Shown in pieces: positions 44,959 to 53,386 of a stretch of 64,000 bases of DNA. The stretch covers positions 186,001 through 250,000 of the forward strand of contig NZ_CP087585.1 of NCBI RefSeq assembly GCF_022200785.1. Direction: 5' to 3'. Below the pieces are notes generated by a model that was not told the origin of the DNA, ran no database searches, and saw only the letters and a program-made list of their open reading frames with translations. This stretch comes from Pedobacter mucosus (GTDB lineage: Bacteria > Bacteroidota > Bacteroidia > Sphingobacteriales > Sphingobacteriaceae). Position numbers and translations under genes: made by a program. The first letter of the stretch is position 1. The number at the start of each line of letters is the position of its first letter.

Positions 44959-47814
44959 ATGAGTGAAGAATCAGACCAAAACGTAAATAAAGACCATAAG
45001 CATACCATTACGCCAATTAACGGTTTATACGAAAATTGGTTCCTCGATTACGCTTCCTATGTAATTCTAGATCGTGCTGTTCCGCACATTAATGACGGTT
45101 TAAAGCCCGTTCAGCGGCGTATTATGCACTCGCTAAAGGAAATGGACGATGGGCGTTTTAACAAAGCTGCAAATGTAATCGGGAACACGATGAAGTATCA
45201 TCCACATGGTGATGCCTCAATTGGTGATGCAATGGTTCAGATTGGTCAGAAAGATTTGCTTATTGATATGCAAGGAAACTGGGGTGATCCGGTTACCGGT
45301 GATAGCGCTGCTGCGCCACGATATATTGAAGCACGTTTATCAAAATTTGCAAACGAAGTTGTTTTTAATGCAGATACCACGATTTGGCAGTTAAGTTACG
45401 ACGGTAGAAATAATGAACCTGTAACTTTACCCGTAAAATTCCCTTTATTGTTGGCGCAAGGGGCAGAAGGTATTGCAGTTGGCTTGGCTACGAAGGTAAT
45501 GCCGCATAATTTTATCGAACTTATTGATGCATCGATTGATTGCTTAAATAACATTCGTCCATATATTTTACCTGATTTTTATACAGGTGGAATGGCCGAT
45601 TTTTCTAATTACAACGAAGGTCAGCGTGGTGGTAAAATTCGGGTAAGGGCAAAAATTACTGAGAAAGATAAGAAAACCTTAGTTATAACCGAAGTTCCTT
45701 TTAGCACCACAACCGGTTCTGTTATTGATAGTATTTTATCTGCAAATGATAAAGGTAAAATCAAAATAAAAAAAATTGAGGATAATACGGCCGCTCATGT
45801 CGAGATCGTAATTCATTTGGCTCCCGGAATTTCACCAGATGTAACCATTGATGCACTTTATGCTTTTACTGCATGCGAAGTCTCAATCTCTCCAAATACC
45901 TGTATCATTCAGGGTGATAAACCGCACTTTTTAAGTGTGAATGATATTTTGATTCAGAATACAAAACATACTAAAGATTTATTAAAAAAAGAGCTTGAAA
46001 TTCGTCTGCATGAGTTGCAAGAAAAGATTTTCTTTAGTTCGTTATTGAAAATATTTATCCAAGAGGGGATGTACAAAAATCCTCAATATGAAAATTCTAC
46101 AAATTTTGATACCGTTGTAGAGGTTTTACATGCGTTATTCGAACCTTTTAAACCTTCGCTTTATCGCGAAATCTTACCCGAAGATTTTAAAAAGCTGATC
46201 GATAAACCAATGAGTAGCATCACACGTTTCGATGTGAAAAAGGCAGATGAGCAAATGAAAAATTTGGAGGATGAAATTAAAGTGGTTAACAATCACCTTA
46301 AACATTTAACTGCTTACGCCATCGCCTGGTATCAAAAACTGAAGGATAAATATGGTAAAGGCAGAGAGCGTAAAACGGAAATAAGGCTATTTGATCGGGT
46401 TGAGGCATCGAAAGTTGCACTAGCAAATGTAAAACTTTACATGAACCGAGAGGATGGATTTATTGGAACGGGCTTGCGTAAGGATGAGTTTGTTGCAGAT
46501 TGTTCGGATATTGATGAGGTAATTGTTTTTCGTGAAGATGGAAAATGTATCATCACAAAAGTGGCTGATAAAACTTTTGTGGGTAAAGGAATTATTCACG
46601 CTCAGGTTTTTAAGAAAAATGATGAGCGGACCATTTATAATATGATTTACAAAGATGGAGCCGTTGGTACCATTTATGTTAAACGTTTTGCAGTAGTTGG
46701 TGTAACAAGAGATAAGGAATATGATTTAACCAAGGGTTCGAAAGGATCAAAAGTTCTATATTTTACGCCAAATCCAAATGGCGAAGCAGAAATTGTAAAT
46801 GTGGCGCTAAAACCTCATTCTAAACTGCGTAAACTTCAGTTTGACTTGGATTTTGCAGAAGTTACCATCAAAGGACGAGGATCTCAAGGAAATATCATTT
46901 CGAAATTTCCCGTTAAAAAGATATTGTTAAAAAGTAAAGGAGTGTCTACTCTATCAGGTTTAAAAATTTGGTACGATGATTTACTCAAACGCTTAAATGT
47001 AGATGGTAGGGGTAAATATTTAGGCGAATTTGATGGCGACGACCGCATTTTGCAAGTTCATAAAGATGGTTATTATGAATTAAGTTCGTTTGAATTAAGC
47101 AATCACTTTGATGATGGATTAATTTTAATCGAAAAGTTTAATACTGAAAAAGTTTTCGCTGCGGTTCATTTTGATGGGAAAGCACAGAATTATTTCATCA
47201 AAAGATTTGTGTTTGAACTGCAATCCGTAGGAAGAAAAACAATTTTTATTAGTGAGGAACAGAAATCTAAATTGTTGTATATGACAGCAAATCTAGAGGC
47301 AAAAGTTATTGTTGATGTTTTAAAAGGTAAATCGCAAACACCGGAAACGTTAGATTTAATTCTTGCAGAGCTGATTGATGTTAAAGGCATAAAGGCAAAT
47401 GGAAATCGATTATCGCCACATGATGTAAAGAAAGTGGTTTTAGAAGAACCAGAAATTTTGGCTGATGAAGTTATTGAAGAAGACCAAAGTGAAGAAGAAT
47501 TTGAATCTATTGCTGAAGTTAATGTTTTAGAAAAAGAGGTAAAAATAGAGGAAACCAAAACTGAAACGGTCGAAGAAGAACCTACCATCGAACAGCCAAA
47601 ACTTCTAGTTGCAGAACCTGAATCGCCAATAAAAGACGAAACGCCAATTGCGGAAAAACCGTCGTCAGGAGAAAAAGAAGAATTAAAATTAGAAAAGAAA
47701 CCTAAGGTAGAAAAACCCAAAGTTGAGGATAAACCCGCTAAGAAAGTTGATTTCGAAATTACCAATCCAGATGATATAGAAATCGACGAAAAAGGACAAT
47801 TAGGGCTTTTTTAG
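44959..47814 (+). CDS. parC: DNA topoisomerase IV subunit A (GyrA/ParC family)
   Basis: 951 aa. Breakage-reunion subunit of the type IIA topoisomerase. The catalytic tyrosine is Tyr122 in AAAPRYIEARLSKF (same number as E. coli GyrA), preceded by GLKPVQRRIMHS and KYHPHGDASIGDAMV. The C-terminal beta-propeller region (about 520-820) is followed by a highly charged tail (about 820-951) rich in Glu, Lys and Pro with no recognised domain. The tail is much longer than in E. coli ParC. It pairs with parE at 33684-35552. A near-perfect hairpin (47858-47926) lies after the stop. Confidence 0.9.
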   Translation: MSEESDQNVNKDHKHTITPINGLYENWFLDYASYVILDRAVPHINDGLKPVQRRIMHSLKEMDDGRFNKAANVIGNTMKYHPHGDASIGDAMVQIGQKDLLIDMQGNWGDPVTGDSAAAPRYIEARLSKFANEVVFNADTTIWQLSYDGRNNEPVTLPVKFPLLLAQGAEGIAVGLATKVMPHNFIELIDASIDCLNNIRPYILPDFYTGGMADFSNYNEGQRGGKIRVRAKITEKDKKTLVITEVPFSTTTGSVIDSILSANDKGKIKIKKIEDNTAAHVEIVIHLAPGISPDVTIDALYAFTACEVSISPNTCIIQGDKPHFLSVNDILIQNTKHTKDLLKKELEIRLHELQEKIFFSSLLKIFIQEGMYKNPQYENSTNFDTVVEVLHALFEPFKPSLYREILPEDFKKLIDKPMSSITRFDVKKADEQMKNLEDEIKVVNNHLKHLTAYAIAWYQKLKDKYGKGRERKTEIRLFDRVEASKVALANVKLYMNREDGFIGTGLRKDEFVADCSDIDEVIVFREDGKCIITKVADKTFVGKGIIHAQVFKKNDERTIYNMIYKDGAVGTIYVKRFAVVGVTRDKEYDLTKGSKGSKVLYFTPNPNGEAEIVNVALKPHSKLRKLQFDLDFAEVTIKGRGSQGNIISKFPVKKILLKSKGVSTLSGLKIWYDDLLKRLNVDGRGKYLGEFDGDDRILQVHKDGYYELSSFELSNHFDDGLILIEKFNTEKVFAAVHFDGKAQNYFIKRFVFELQSVGRKTIFISEEQKSKLLYMTANLEAKVIVDVLKGKSQTPETLDLILAELIDVKGIKANGNRLSPHDVKKVVLEEPEILADEVIEEDQSEEEFESIAEVNVLEKEVKIEETKTETVEEEPTIEQPKLLVAEPESPIKDETPIAEKPSSGEKEELKLEKKPKVEKPKVEDKPAKKVDFEITNPDDIEIDEKGQLGLF

Positions 47815-47857
47815 TTAAGTAACTTGCTTGGCTGTCATTGTGTAGCATAATATATCT

Positions 47858-47926
47858 ACCATATAAGAAATTTGAGGACATGTAATTTGGTCGTTAACTT
47901 ACATGTTCTTACATTTCTTATAAGGT
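47858..47926. repeat. Long RNA-like hairpin downstream of parC
   Basis: The 23-nt arms at 47863-47885 and 47899-47921 pair throughout as RNA except for one mismatch, two of the pairs being G-U; ACC/GGT extends the stem outward. The loop is 13 nt. No T-run follows, so it may be a stability element, a processing site or a decayed palindromic repeat. Confidence 0.6.
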
Positions 47927-48014
47927 TTAAAATTCAAATGATCGAGAATCCATTTCTTCACTGACCTATTTGTTGTAAAAATCCTTAAATTTTAGATGTC
48001 ATCTTTGGGAAAAA

Positions 48015-48028
48015 ACTTCCAACTTTCA
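48015..48028. repeat. Short heptad repeat patch (AACTTCC AACTTTC)
   Basis: Two units of the AACTTNN heptad just upstream of the riboswitch promoter box, related to the heptads inside the riboswitch and in ispG. Confidence 0.4.
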
Positions 48029-48038
48029 ATATAAAAAC

Positions 48039-48046
48039 TATATTTG
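48039..48046 (+). promoter_or_regulatory. Putative -7 promoter box (TATATTTG) for the TPP-riboswitch operon
   Basis: Exact TAnnTTTG match placed so that transcription would start at about 48051, right at the 5' edge of the riboswitch. Confidence 0.5.
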
Positions 48047-48049
48047 TCT

Positions 48050-48230
48050 TACTCAAAGGGGTGCTTATATGAATTCTGCAATATCTGTTGCGATCATTAG
48101 GCTGAGATTATACCCATTTTTAAGTTGACAGTTAAACGTTATAAGTGATAAGTTAACACAACTTAGAACTTAAAACTTACAACATTAAACTTAAAATGAA
48201 CCTGATTCGGATAATGCCGACGTAGGAATT
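48050..48230 (+). promoter_or_regulatory. TPP (THI-box) riboswitch with an 82-nt hairpin insertion
   Basis: Core TPP aptamer signatures are present in order: GGGGTGC (48058-48064), a P3 arm with inner stem GCAA/TTGC, GCTGAGATTATACCC (48101-48115), then GAACCTGATTCGGATAATG and CCGACGTAGGA (48198-48228). TPP binding normally represses thiamine genes. In the usual aptamer ACCC and GAACCTGAT are separated by only a few nucleotides; here 82 nt (48116-48197) intervene. The insert consists of heptads reading TNNNAAG-like on its left half and CTTANAA-like on its right half, and the halves can pair over about 38 positions. A clear P1 helix was not resolved. It controls pnuT. Confidence 0.9.
48116..48197 (+). 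repeat. Inverted heptad-repeat arrays inside the TPP riboswitch
   Basis: Left half in 7-nt units: TTTTAAG, TTGACAG, TTAAACG, TTATAAG, TGATAAG. Right half: CTTAGAA, CTTAAAA, CTTACAA, CATTAAA, CTTAAAA. The halves are imperfect inverted copies around TTAACACAA and form a single long stem. Confidence 0.75.
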
Positions 48231-48242
48231 AATTTTACAGTG

Positions 48243-48274
48243 CTGTTTCGCCCTGAAAGCAGTTTCAATTTTTT
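48243..48274 (+). terminator. Terminator-like expression platform of the TPP riboswitch
   Basis: CTGTTTC (48243-48249) pairs with GAAAGCAG (48255-48262, one bulge) and is followed within 6 nt by TTTTTT (48269-48274), 27 bp before the pnuT ATG. It is a likely attenuator when TPP is bound. Confidence 0.55.
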
Positions 48275-48301
48275 ATAAGCTGAAAAGCAAAATTATTGTA
48301 A

Positions 48302-48922
48302 ATGAATTTTCAAGATTGGTTGCGGCTTTTTCAAGAGCAAATTTTAAACACCTCTATAATTGAATGGCTGGCCGTAGGCTTTGGTGTTTCTGAGGTGCTA
48401 CTCGCTAAAAAAAATAACATTTGGTTATATCCCACCGGAATTGTCTCCATTTTATTATCCATGTTTCTACTATTAAATGTTAAGCTTTATGCTGAGATGC
48501 TACTCAGTATTTATTATTTAGTAATGAGTATTTATGGTTGGGTAATTTGGAAAAAGCGCAAAGAGGATGGAGCAAATCAAGTTTCGTGGAGTACAAAAAA
48601 AGAGCTTTTAATTGCTATTCTAATTTCTACACTAGGCTTTATTATTCTTTATCTGGCATTGAGGCACCATACAGATTCAGATGTGCCTATTTTAGATGCC
48701 TTTGTTTCTTCAACAGCTTGGGCTGGAATGTGGCTACTGGCAAAACGAAAAATTGAGAATTGGATATTTCTGAACATTTCAAATATTGTGGCAATTCCCT
48801 TATTATTTCACAAAAAACTTCCATTAATGGGTTGCTTAACAACGTTTTTATTTATCGTTGCGATATTTGGATTTTTTGATTGGAAGAAGATTATTACAAA
48901 TCACAAAGCTCAAGTAATTTAA
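48302..48922 (+). CDS. pnuT: PnuC-family transporter, likely thiamine transporter PnuT
   Basis: 206 aa, about seven hydrophobic segments, PnuC family. Recognisable parts are WLAVGFGVSEVLLAKKNNIW, YGWVIWKKRK and the C-terminal ENWIFLNISNIVAIPLLF, matching the substrate-site helix. PnuC proteins carry vitamin B-type compounds by facilitated diffusion (nicotinamide riboside for PnuC, thiamine for PnuT). The TPP riboswitch directly upstream points to thiamine, so PnuT is the better name. An acyl-CoA dehydrogenase-like gene follows after 67 bp on the same strand and is likely under the same control. Confidence 0.88.
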   Translation: MNFQDWLRLFQEQILNTSIIEWLAVGFGVSEVLLAKKNNIWLYPTGIVSILLSMFLLLNVKLYAEMLLSIYYLVMSIYGWVIWKKRKEDGANQVSWSTKKELLIAILISTLGFIILYLALRHHTDSDVPILDAFVSSTAWAGMWLLAKRKIENWIFLNISNIVAIPLLFHKKLPLMGCLTTFLFIVAIFGFFDWKKIITNHKAQVI

Positions 48923-48989
48923 GTTCACTTATGGTTGACATAAATTGACTACCATTCCATTTCCAATTCTGTAATAAACTAAAGAAGAT

Positions 48990-50078
48990 ATGCAAGATAC
49001 GATAACACAAACTTGGCAAGAAAAAGTTAAGGAATTTGCTTCCCAATCAGAAGATTTAGGTGATTTACATCCTGAAATTTTAGAATTAGCTTATCAAGAG
49101 CAATGGTTTAAACTTTTTGTACCGAAAATATATGGTGGAGCAGGTAAAAAACTTCCTGAAATTTTAAGGTTGGAAGAAACACTTGCCCAAGCCGATGGAA
49201 GTTTAGGTTGGACCATTACACTTTGTGCGGGTGCAGCCTGGTTTGCTGGTTTTCTTGATCCAACATTAGCAGAAGAAGTTTTTGCAGATAGAAAAGTATG
49301 TTTTGCTGGAAGTGGTGCTGTTGGTGGTTCAGCAAAAAAAACTGCCACAGGATATTTAATTAATGGGCATTGGAAATATGCAAGTGGTGCTTTAAACGCA
49401 ACGATATTTACAGCAAACTGTGTTATAAAAAATGAAAATGGTACAGACGTTTTGAACGAGAATGGAGAGTCAGAAATCAAATCATTTATCCTTAAAAAAG
49501 ATGAAGTAGAAATCTTGCCTGGCTGGTCTTACTTTGGTTTAATCGCTACCGGGAGTCATGCATTTAGTGTAGAAAATTTGGAGGTTCCGGTTAACAGAAC
49601 TTTCAAAATTAACAATGATATAAAAATCGCTGATGAAGGGTTTAATTATCCATTCCTCCAATTAGCTGAAACTACTTTGACGGCTAACTCTTTAGGTATG
49701 GCAACGCATTTTGTGCAATTGGTTGAAGATTCTTTTTATGGCAGATCAGGTTTAAAAAGATATACTGATGATCAAATTTCCTTTTTTGCAGAAGAGTTAA
49801 ATCACTGCAAAAATGAACTACAAGATCAAAAAATTTCATTTTATAATGCTTTTGATGAATCTTGGCATCAACTGATAAACAATGGTATAATTGATAATGA
49901 TACACTATCCAATGTGAGCTTAATGAGCAGAAAGTTAGCCCATACTTGTAGGAGGATTGCTGATACTTTATATCCTTATTGTGGTTTAGAAGCAGCTAAA
50001 AAAGAGACTGAAATTAATCGAGTGTGGAGGGATATTCATACTGCAAGTCAGCACGCTTTACTTACATTCGAAAAATAA
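48990..50078 (+). CDS. Acyl-CoA dehydrogenase-fold protein, likely flavin-dependent monooxygenase type
   Basis: 362 aa. Layout of the acyl-CoA dehydrogenase superfamily: helical N-domain with LRLEETLAQADGSLGWTITL, a beta domain with INGHWKYASGALNATIFTAN and LPGWSYFGLIATGSHAFSVE, and a helical C-domain. The pattern GSLGW...SG..KYASG is closer to group D flavin monooxygenases (HsaA/DszC/HpaB-like) than to true dehydrogenases, and the usual catalytic glutamate region is not obvious. Its place behind a TPP riboswitch and pnuT suggests a role connected with thiamine or its analogues, which is inference. Its 3' end overlaps msrA by 31 bp, convergently. Confidence 0.75.
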   Translation: MQDTITQTWQEKVKEFASQSEDLGDLHPEILELAYQEQWFKLFVPKIYGGAGKKLPEILRLEETLAQADGSLGWTITLCAGAAWFAGFLDPTLAEEVFADRKVCFAGSGAVGGSAKKTATGYLINGHWKYASGALNATIFTANCVIKNENGTDVLNENGESEIKSFILKKDEVEILPGWSYFGLIATGSHAFSVENLEVPVNRTFKINNDIKIADEGFNYPFLQLAETTLTANSLGMATHFVQLVEDSFYGRSGLKRYTDDQISFFAEELNHCKNELQDQKISFYNAFDESWHQLINNGIIDNDTLSNVSLMSRKLAHTCRRIADTLYPYCGLEAAKKETEINRVWRDIHTASQHALLTFEK

Positions 50079-50620
50079 TTAGCCAAGTATTCTGGTTTGA
50101 TTTTGTCTCTAAAATCTATAGCCAGTTTATCTAATTTCGGTTGGATAACAAAAGCGCAATAGGGTTTGCCATGATTTTGATTATAGTAATTTTGATGATA
50201 ATCTTCAGCATCGTAAAAGTCAGATGCAGGACTAACTTCAGTTAAAATCTTTTTGTCAAAAATGCCTTCGGAGGTTAATTGATAAATCTTTTTATTGGTT
50301 TTTAATTTCTGATCTTCATTTTGATAAAACACCACAGAACGATATTGACTGCCAATATCCTGGCCTTGCTTATTAAGTAAAGTAGGGTTATGGGTACCGA
50401 AAAAGATAGTCAAAAGTTCTTCAAAAGAAATTTCGTTTTCATCAAAATCAATCTGAATAACTTCAGCATGACCCGTATCACCATGAGTAATTTCCATATA
50501 TGTTGGATGTTTAAGTTCTCCACCCATATAACCTGAAATTACTTGTTTTACACCTTTTAAGTTTTGGAATATTGCCTCAGCACACCAAAAACACCCGCCA
50601 CCAAATATCGCTCTTTGCAT
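50048..50620 (-). CDS. msrA: Peptide methionine-(S)-S-oxide reductase
   Basis: 190 aa. Repairs oxidised methionine (S-sulfoxide) in proteins and free methionine. The catalytic motif GCFWC has the nucleophile at Cys10, and GHAEVIQIDFD, HNPT and YRSVVFYQNEDQ are conserved. A C-terminal cysteine (Cys190) could act in resolving the disulfide. No fused MsrB domain. It overlaps the 3' end of the convergent flavoprotein gene by 31 bp, which may cause transcript interference. Confidence 0.96.
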   Translation of the reverse strand: MQRAIFGGGCFWCAEAIFQNLKGVKQVISGYMGGELKHPTYMEITHGDTGHAEVIQIDFDENEISFEELLTIFFGTHNPTLLNKQGQDIGSQYRSVVFYQNEDQKLKTNKKIYQLTSEGIFDKKILTEVSPASDFYDAEDYHQNYYNQNHGKPYCAFVIQPKLDKLAIDFRDKIKPEYLANYFSNVSKAC

Positions 50621-50766
50621 ATAGGACTTAACTAAAACACATATAAAAATGTTTTAATTATCTCATAATAATACGTTTATGTTACAAAACAGGTATGAGC
50701 AAGCCTTCTTTTTTTGGTATATTGAGTGTTACTAGAAAGTATATAGCGCTATACATTATTTTAAAA

Positions 50767-52179
50767 TCACATCGTCCTAGTTTTCATTTTTTTCAATTCA
50801 ATTTTTAAGAGTTCTGAATCTTTACCCTCCAATTTATATTTTTCTATAGCATCCTCCTCTGTTTTGATAGCTTCTTCAACATAATTCATTCTATAAAGTA
50901 AATGTGCTAAAGTATCAAAAAATGCTCCTGTAGGGTTTAATTCTATTGATCGTCTGCTCCAAATCATTGCTTTTGTTAAATGATTTATATTTTTAGTACC
51001 AATTAGATAAAATTGCCAAGCTGCATTGTTAAGCTCGGTAGCATAAGTTGAAGATGTTGAACCGAGAGTCGTGAAAGTTTGCGTTACTTTATGAATTCCT
51101 GGCGTCTTCCTGAGGCTATCCATTCTTTCTTTAGAAACGAGATTAAATTTTTTGGTCATGGTTGCTACATTTCTTTTCATCATTGCATCATGTTCCTTAA
51201 TCTCTATTTTTTTAATGCTATCAGCACTTAAAGTCATGTAATATTGGTCATAATGGTAGCCTGCGTTTCTAAGGTAATTCGCTGTGTCTTTTACACCAAG
51301 ATAGTACCTGAGCATTTCACTACTATATGCTCTTTGGCCTTTCAAATAATCTTTAGACCAGGTGTTCCTGGTAAAGTTTGCTGATGATTGTGCTCTTAAA
51401 ACATTTTTAGTTTTAATAGCTGCAATCATGGTGTTATTGATAATGTATTTGTTAATATCTATACGCTTTTGGGCTGCCTCATTTTTATAAATGCTATCAA
51501 CAATTTTTCTGTTAGTAAAAGCAAGTCTGTAAGCCTGTCCATCTGCATAAGGTCCGGCTTCAAGAATAAAAAGTACTGTCTGATAATCGCTGAAATCTTT
51601 TATTTTAAGGTTGTTTACATATTGTTCAATCAATTCTGCATTATCACTAATTCCCACTTTTTTTCTAGAATCGATCACTTTCTTCAAAAGTAAAACGTCA
51701 TTTTTATTTGCTATATAATCTTTTTCTAAGTCGGATAACGATTTATCTTTTGATACAACTAAAGCATTTTCAATCATAGTTAAATATTTGCTTTTATTAG
51801 GAGAATTACCAAAATCTTTAAAGAAGAGGTCTTTATTAGGATGAAGAAAAAGGAATGCTGGAAAGGATTGTGTCGCTGATTTCGAGAGAATCGATCTAAT
51901 CGATGTATCTGCCCTTAGTGTTTTATACACGATAAAATTTTCGTTTATCTTTTCAATTACTTCCTTTAAATCCAGACCAGAACTGAAATTAACTTTTACC
52001 CCATTTAAAGTTGATGGTCGAGGAACATCTGAGACATTAACAATTAAAAGGATTAATTTATTGTTTGTTTTCGCTAACTCAATGGCTTTTGCAAATGAAT
52101 TTGTGGTGTTTAATTTTTGAGCAAAACTAAGGGGCGAGGTAAACAGAATTACCAGTGCCATTAAGATAAATTTTTTCAT
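50767..52179 (-). CDS. Exported thioredoxin-like / TPR protein of unknown function
   Basis: 470 aa. Signal peptide (MKKFILMALVILFTSPLSFA). Residues about 25-145 look like a thioredoxin fold of the DUF255/thioredoxin_7 style (NNKLILLIVNVSDVPRPST and SFPAFLFLHPNKDLFFKDFG), but there is no CxxC redox pair. The C-terminal part (about 375-465) is helical with TPR-like repeats (NNAAWQFYLIG, AFFDTLAHLLYRMNYVEEAI). Similar two-part secreted proteins are common in Bacteroidota with unassigned roles. Downstream of it is a gap of 146 bp to msrA. Confidence 0.65.
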   Translation of the reverse strand: MKKFILMALVILFTSPLSFAQKLNTTNSFAKAIELAKTNNKLILLIVNVSDVPRPSTLNGVKVNFSSGLDLKEVIEKINENFIVYKTLRADTSIRSILSKSATQSFPAFLFLHPNKDLFFKDFGNSPNKSKYLTMIENALVVSKDKSLSDLEKDYIANKNDVLLLKKVIDSRKKVGISDNAELIEQYVNNLKIKDFSDYQTVLFILEAGPYADGQAYRLAFTNRKIVDSIYKNEAAQKRIDINKYIINNTMIAAIKTKNVLRAQSSANFTRNTWSKDYLKGQRAYSSEMLRYYLGVKDTANYLRNAGYHYDQYYMTLSADSIKKIEIKEHDAMMKRNVATMTKKFNLVSKERMDSLRKTPGIHKVTQTFTTLGSTSSTYATELNNAAWQFYLIGTKNINHLTKAMIWSRRSIELNPTGAFFDTLAHLLYRMNYVEEAIKTEEDAIEKYKLEGKDSELLKIELKKMKTRTM

Positions 52180-52209
52180 GAGCGTTTTTAGAAAAGTTAT
52201 AAATACAAA

Positions 52210-52233
52210 AAGCCCGCAACTTCTTGCGGGCTT
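52210..52233 (-). terminator. Terminator of the 349-aa lipoprotein gene
   Basis: 10-bp stem AAGCCCGCAA (52210-52219) with TTGCGGGCTT (52224-52233), 4-nt loop; on the minus strand it is followed by TTT. It starts 6 bp after the stop codon. Confidence 0.85.
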
Positions 52234-52238
52234 AAATA

Positions 52239-53288
52239 TTACTGGTACTGAATATATATTGGCTTTGGAGTTAACTTTAATAATTCTTCTGGGGTCATTA
52301 ATCTATTCGGAGCCTTTTTTAAATCATTTTTATAAAACAATTTAAACCCGGTAAATTGTACTGGCTCGCCAAAAATAAAATGGCGATAAGTACCTTTCTT
52401 CAATTCTGGCTCTCCCCATCCATCCATATGCATTACAATTTGAACCTCTGAACGCAATTTAATACTTTGATAATTGGTAACCATTTTTCTTGTAAAACGG
52501 TGTAATACAAAAACTTTAGGTGGCAGATTATACTTCTTCACTAGGTCAGCTAAGTAACCAGTAACATAATTAATATCGGCAGCATCATAGGTTCCAATTT
52601 TTTTTCCTGGCAAAGTTCCGTCTTTCATAGAAAATTCAGGATCAATACCCAAATGAACATATGGTAACTGTAAATATTTTTCAATGTGAGGTAGTTCTGC
52701 TTTGATCGTACTAAGTGCAACTTGCAAATCCAAGAAAACAATAGTGCCCGGATGCATTTTCGCAATGGTTAAAACAGAATCAATCTGCTTATTTCCCATA
52801 CGATTAATGTATTTCCCATCTTTGCCGGGCGTTCCGCTTGCAACAGCTGCAATATAATGTAAACCAGGTTGAACAGGCGTAGTTGGATCTGCTTTTTCCC
52901 AATGCTTAACTTCTGCGTCTAAACGTTTCCACATTTCTGTTGGAGCATATTCTCCCAATGCCCCCATTTTTTTCGAATGAAGATTTCCATAATAGACTAC
53001 AATTCGTTTAAAAGGTAATATTGCACCAGCTAAAGGAGTTGGTTGATTTTTAACTGGCCACTTTCCCGTTGTATCTCCAACAGACAGCTTTTTAACTAAA
53101 GAATCATATAGCTTCGGATCCACAGGCTTCATTACATTGGCTGTAGAATCGGTTTTCTTTTTTGCAGTATCTGAAGAAAAAATCTTGCCAATGCTGCTAG
53201 TGCTCTTGCCATCAGAATTGCAGTTGGCAAATAAACTAATTGCAGCAAAACCAAGTACTAAGGTGCCTGCTAATTGAGGAAATTTCAT
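52239..53288 (-). CDS. Lipoprotein of unknown function
   Basis: 349 aa from ATG 53288. N-terminal signal and lipobox LFANC (Cys at residue 22), a Ser/Lys-rich linker, then a soluble domain of about 260 residues containing LPFKRIVVYYGNLHSKKMG, GTIVFLDLQVALSTIKAELP, VHLGIDPEFSM and QIVMHMDGWGEP. The alternating strands and helices with acidic residues after strands suggest a TIM-barrel hydrolase-like fold, but no family is recognised. A longer frame to 53399 overlaps the upstream methyltransferase gene and hides the lipobox, so the shorter start is chosen. It is transcribed in the same direction as that gene, 98 bp away. Confidence 0.65.
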   Translation of the reverse strand: MKFPQLAGTLVLGFAAISLFANCNSDGKSTSSIGKIFSSDTAKKKTDSTANVMKPVDPKLYDSLVKKLSVGDTTGKWPVKNQPTPLAGAILPFKRIVVYYGNLHSKKMGALGEYAPTEMWKRLDAEVKHWEKADPTTPVQPGLHYIAAVASGTPGKDGKYINRMGNKQIDSVLTIAKMHPGTIVFLDLQVALSTIKAELPHIEKYLQLPYVHLGIDPEFSMKDGTLPGKKIGTYDAADINYVTGYLADLVKKYNLPPKVFVLHRFTRKMVTNYQSIKLRSEVQIVMHMDGWGEPELKKGTYRHFIFGEPVQFTGFKLFYKNDLKKAPNRLMTPEELLKLTPKPIYIQYQ

Positions 53289-53386
53289 AAATGTTTTATA
53301 GGTTATTAATGTTAAGACAGTTTTCCGAATCTGTTTTGATGAATGTAGGCTAGATATCTGAAAGTTTAAAATAAAGTAACTAACAT

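Larger units (their letters stand above)
47815..48301. other. 487-bp gap between parC and pnuT
   Basis: From left to right: a long hairpin (47858-47926), about 75 bp with no recognised feature, a short heptad-repeat patch (48015-48028), a -7 box (48039-48046), a TPP riboswitch with an insertion (about 48050-48230), and a terminator-like expression platform (48243-48274). No protein-coding frame is supported. Confidence 0.75.

Noticed and set aside
47190..47765. 191-codon minus-strand frame opposite parC
   Set aside because: Antisense shadow of the Glu/Lys-rich parC tail; its product is a Ser/Phe/Thr-rich low-complexity sequence with no domain.
33684..47814. Naming the type II topoisomerase genes gyrB and gyrA
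   Set aside because: Length of the B subunit and the character of the A subunit fit topoisomerase IV better; gyrase genes would be elsewhere in the genome.
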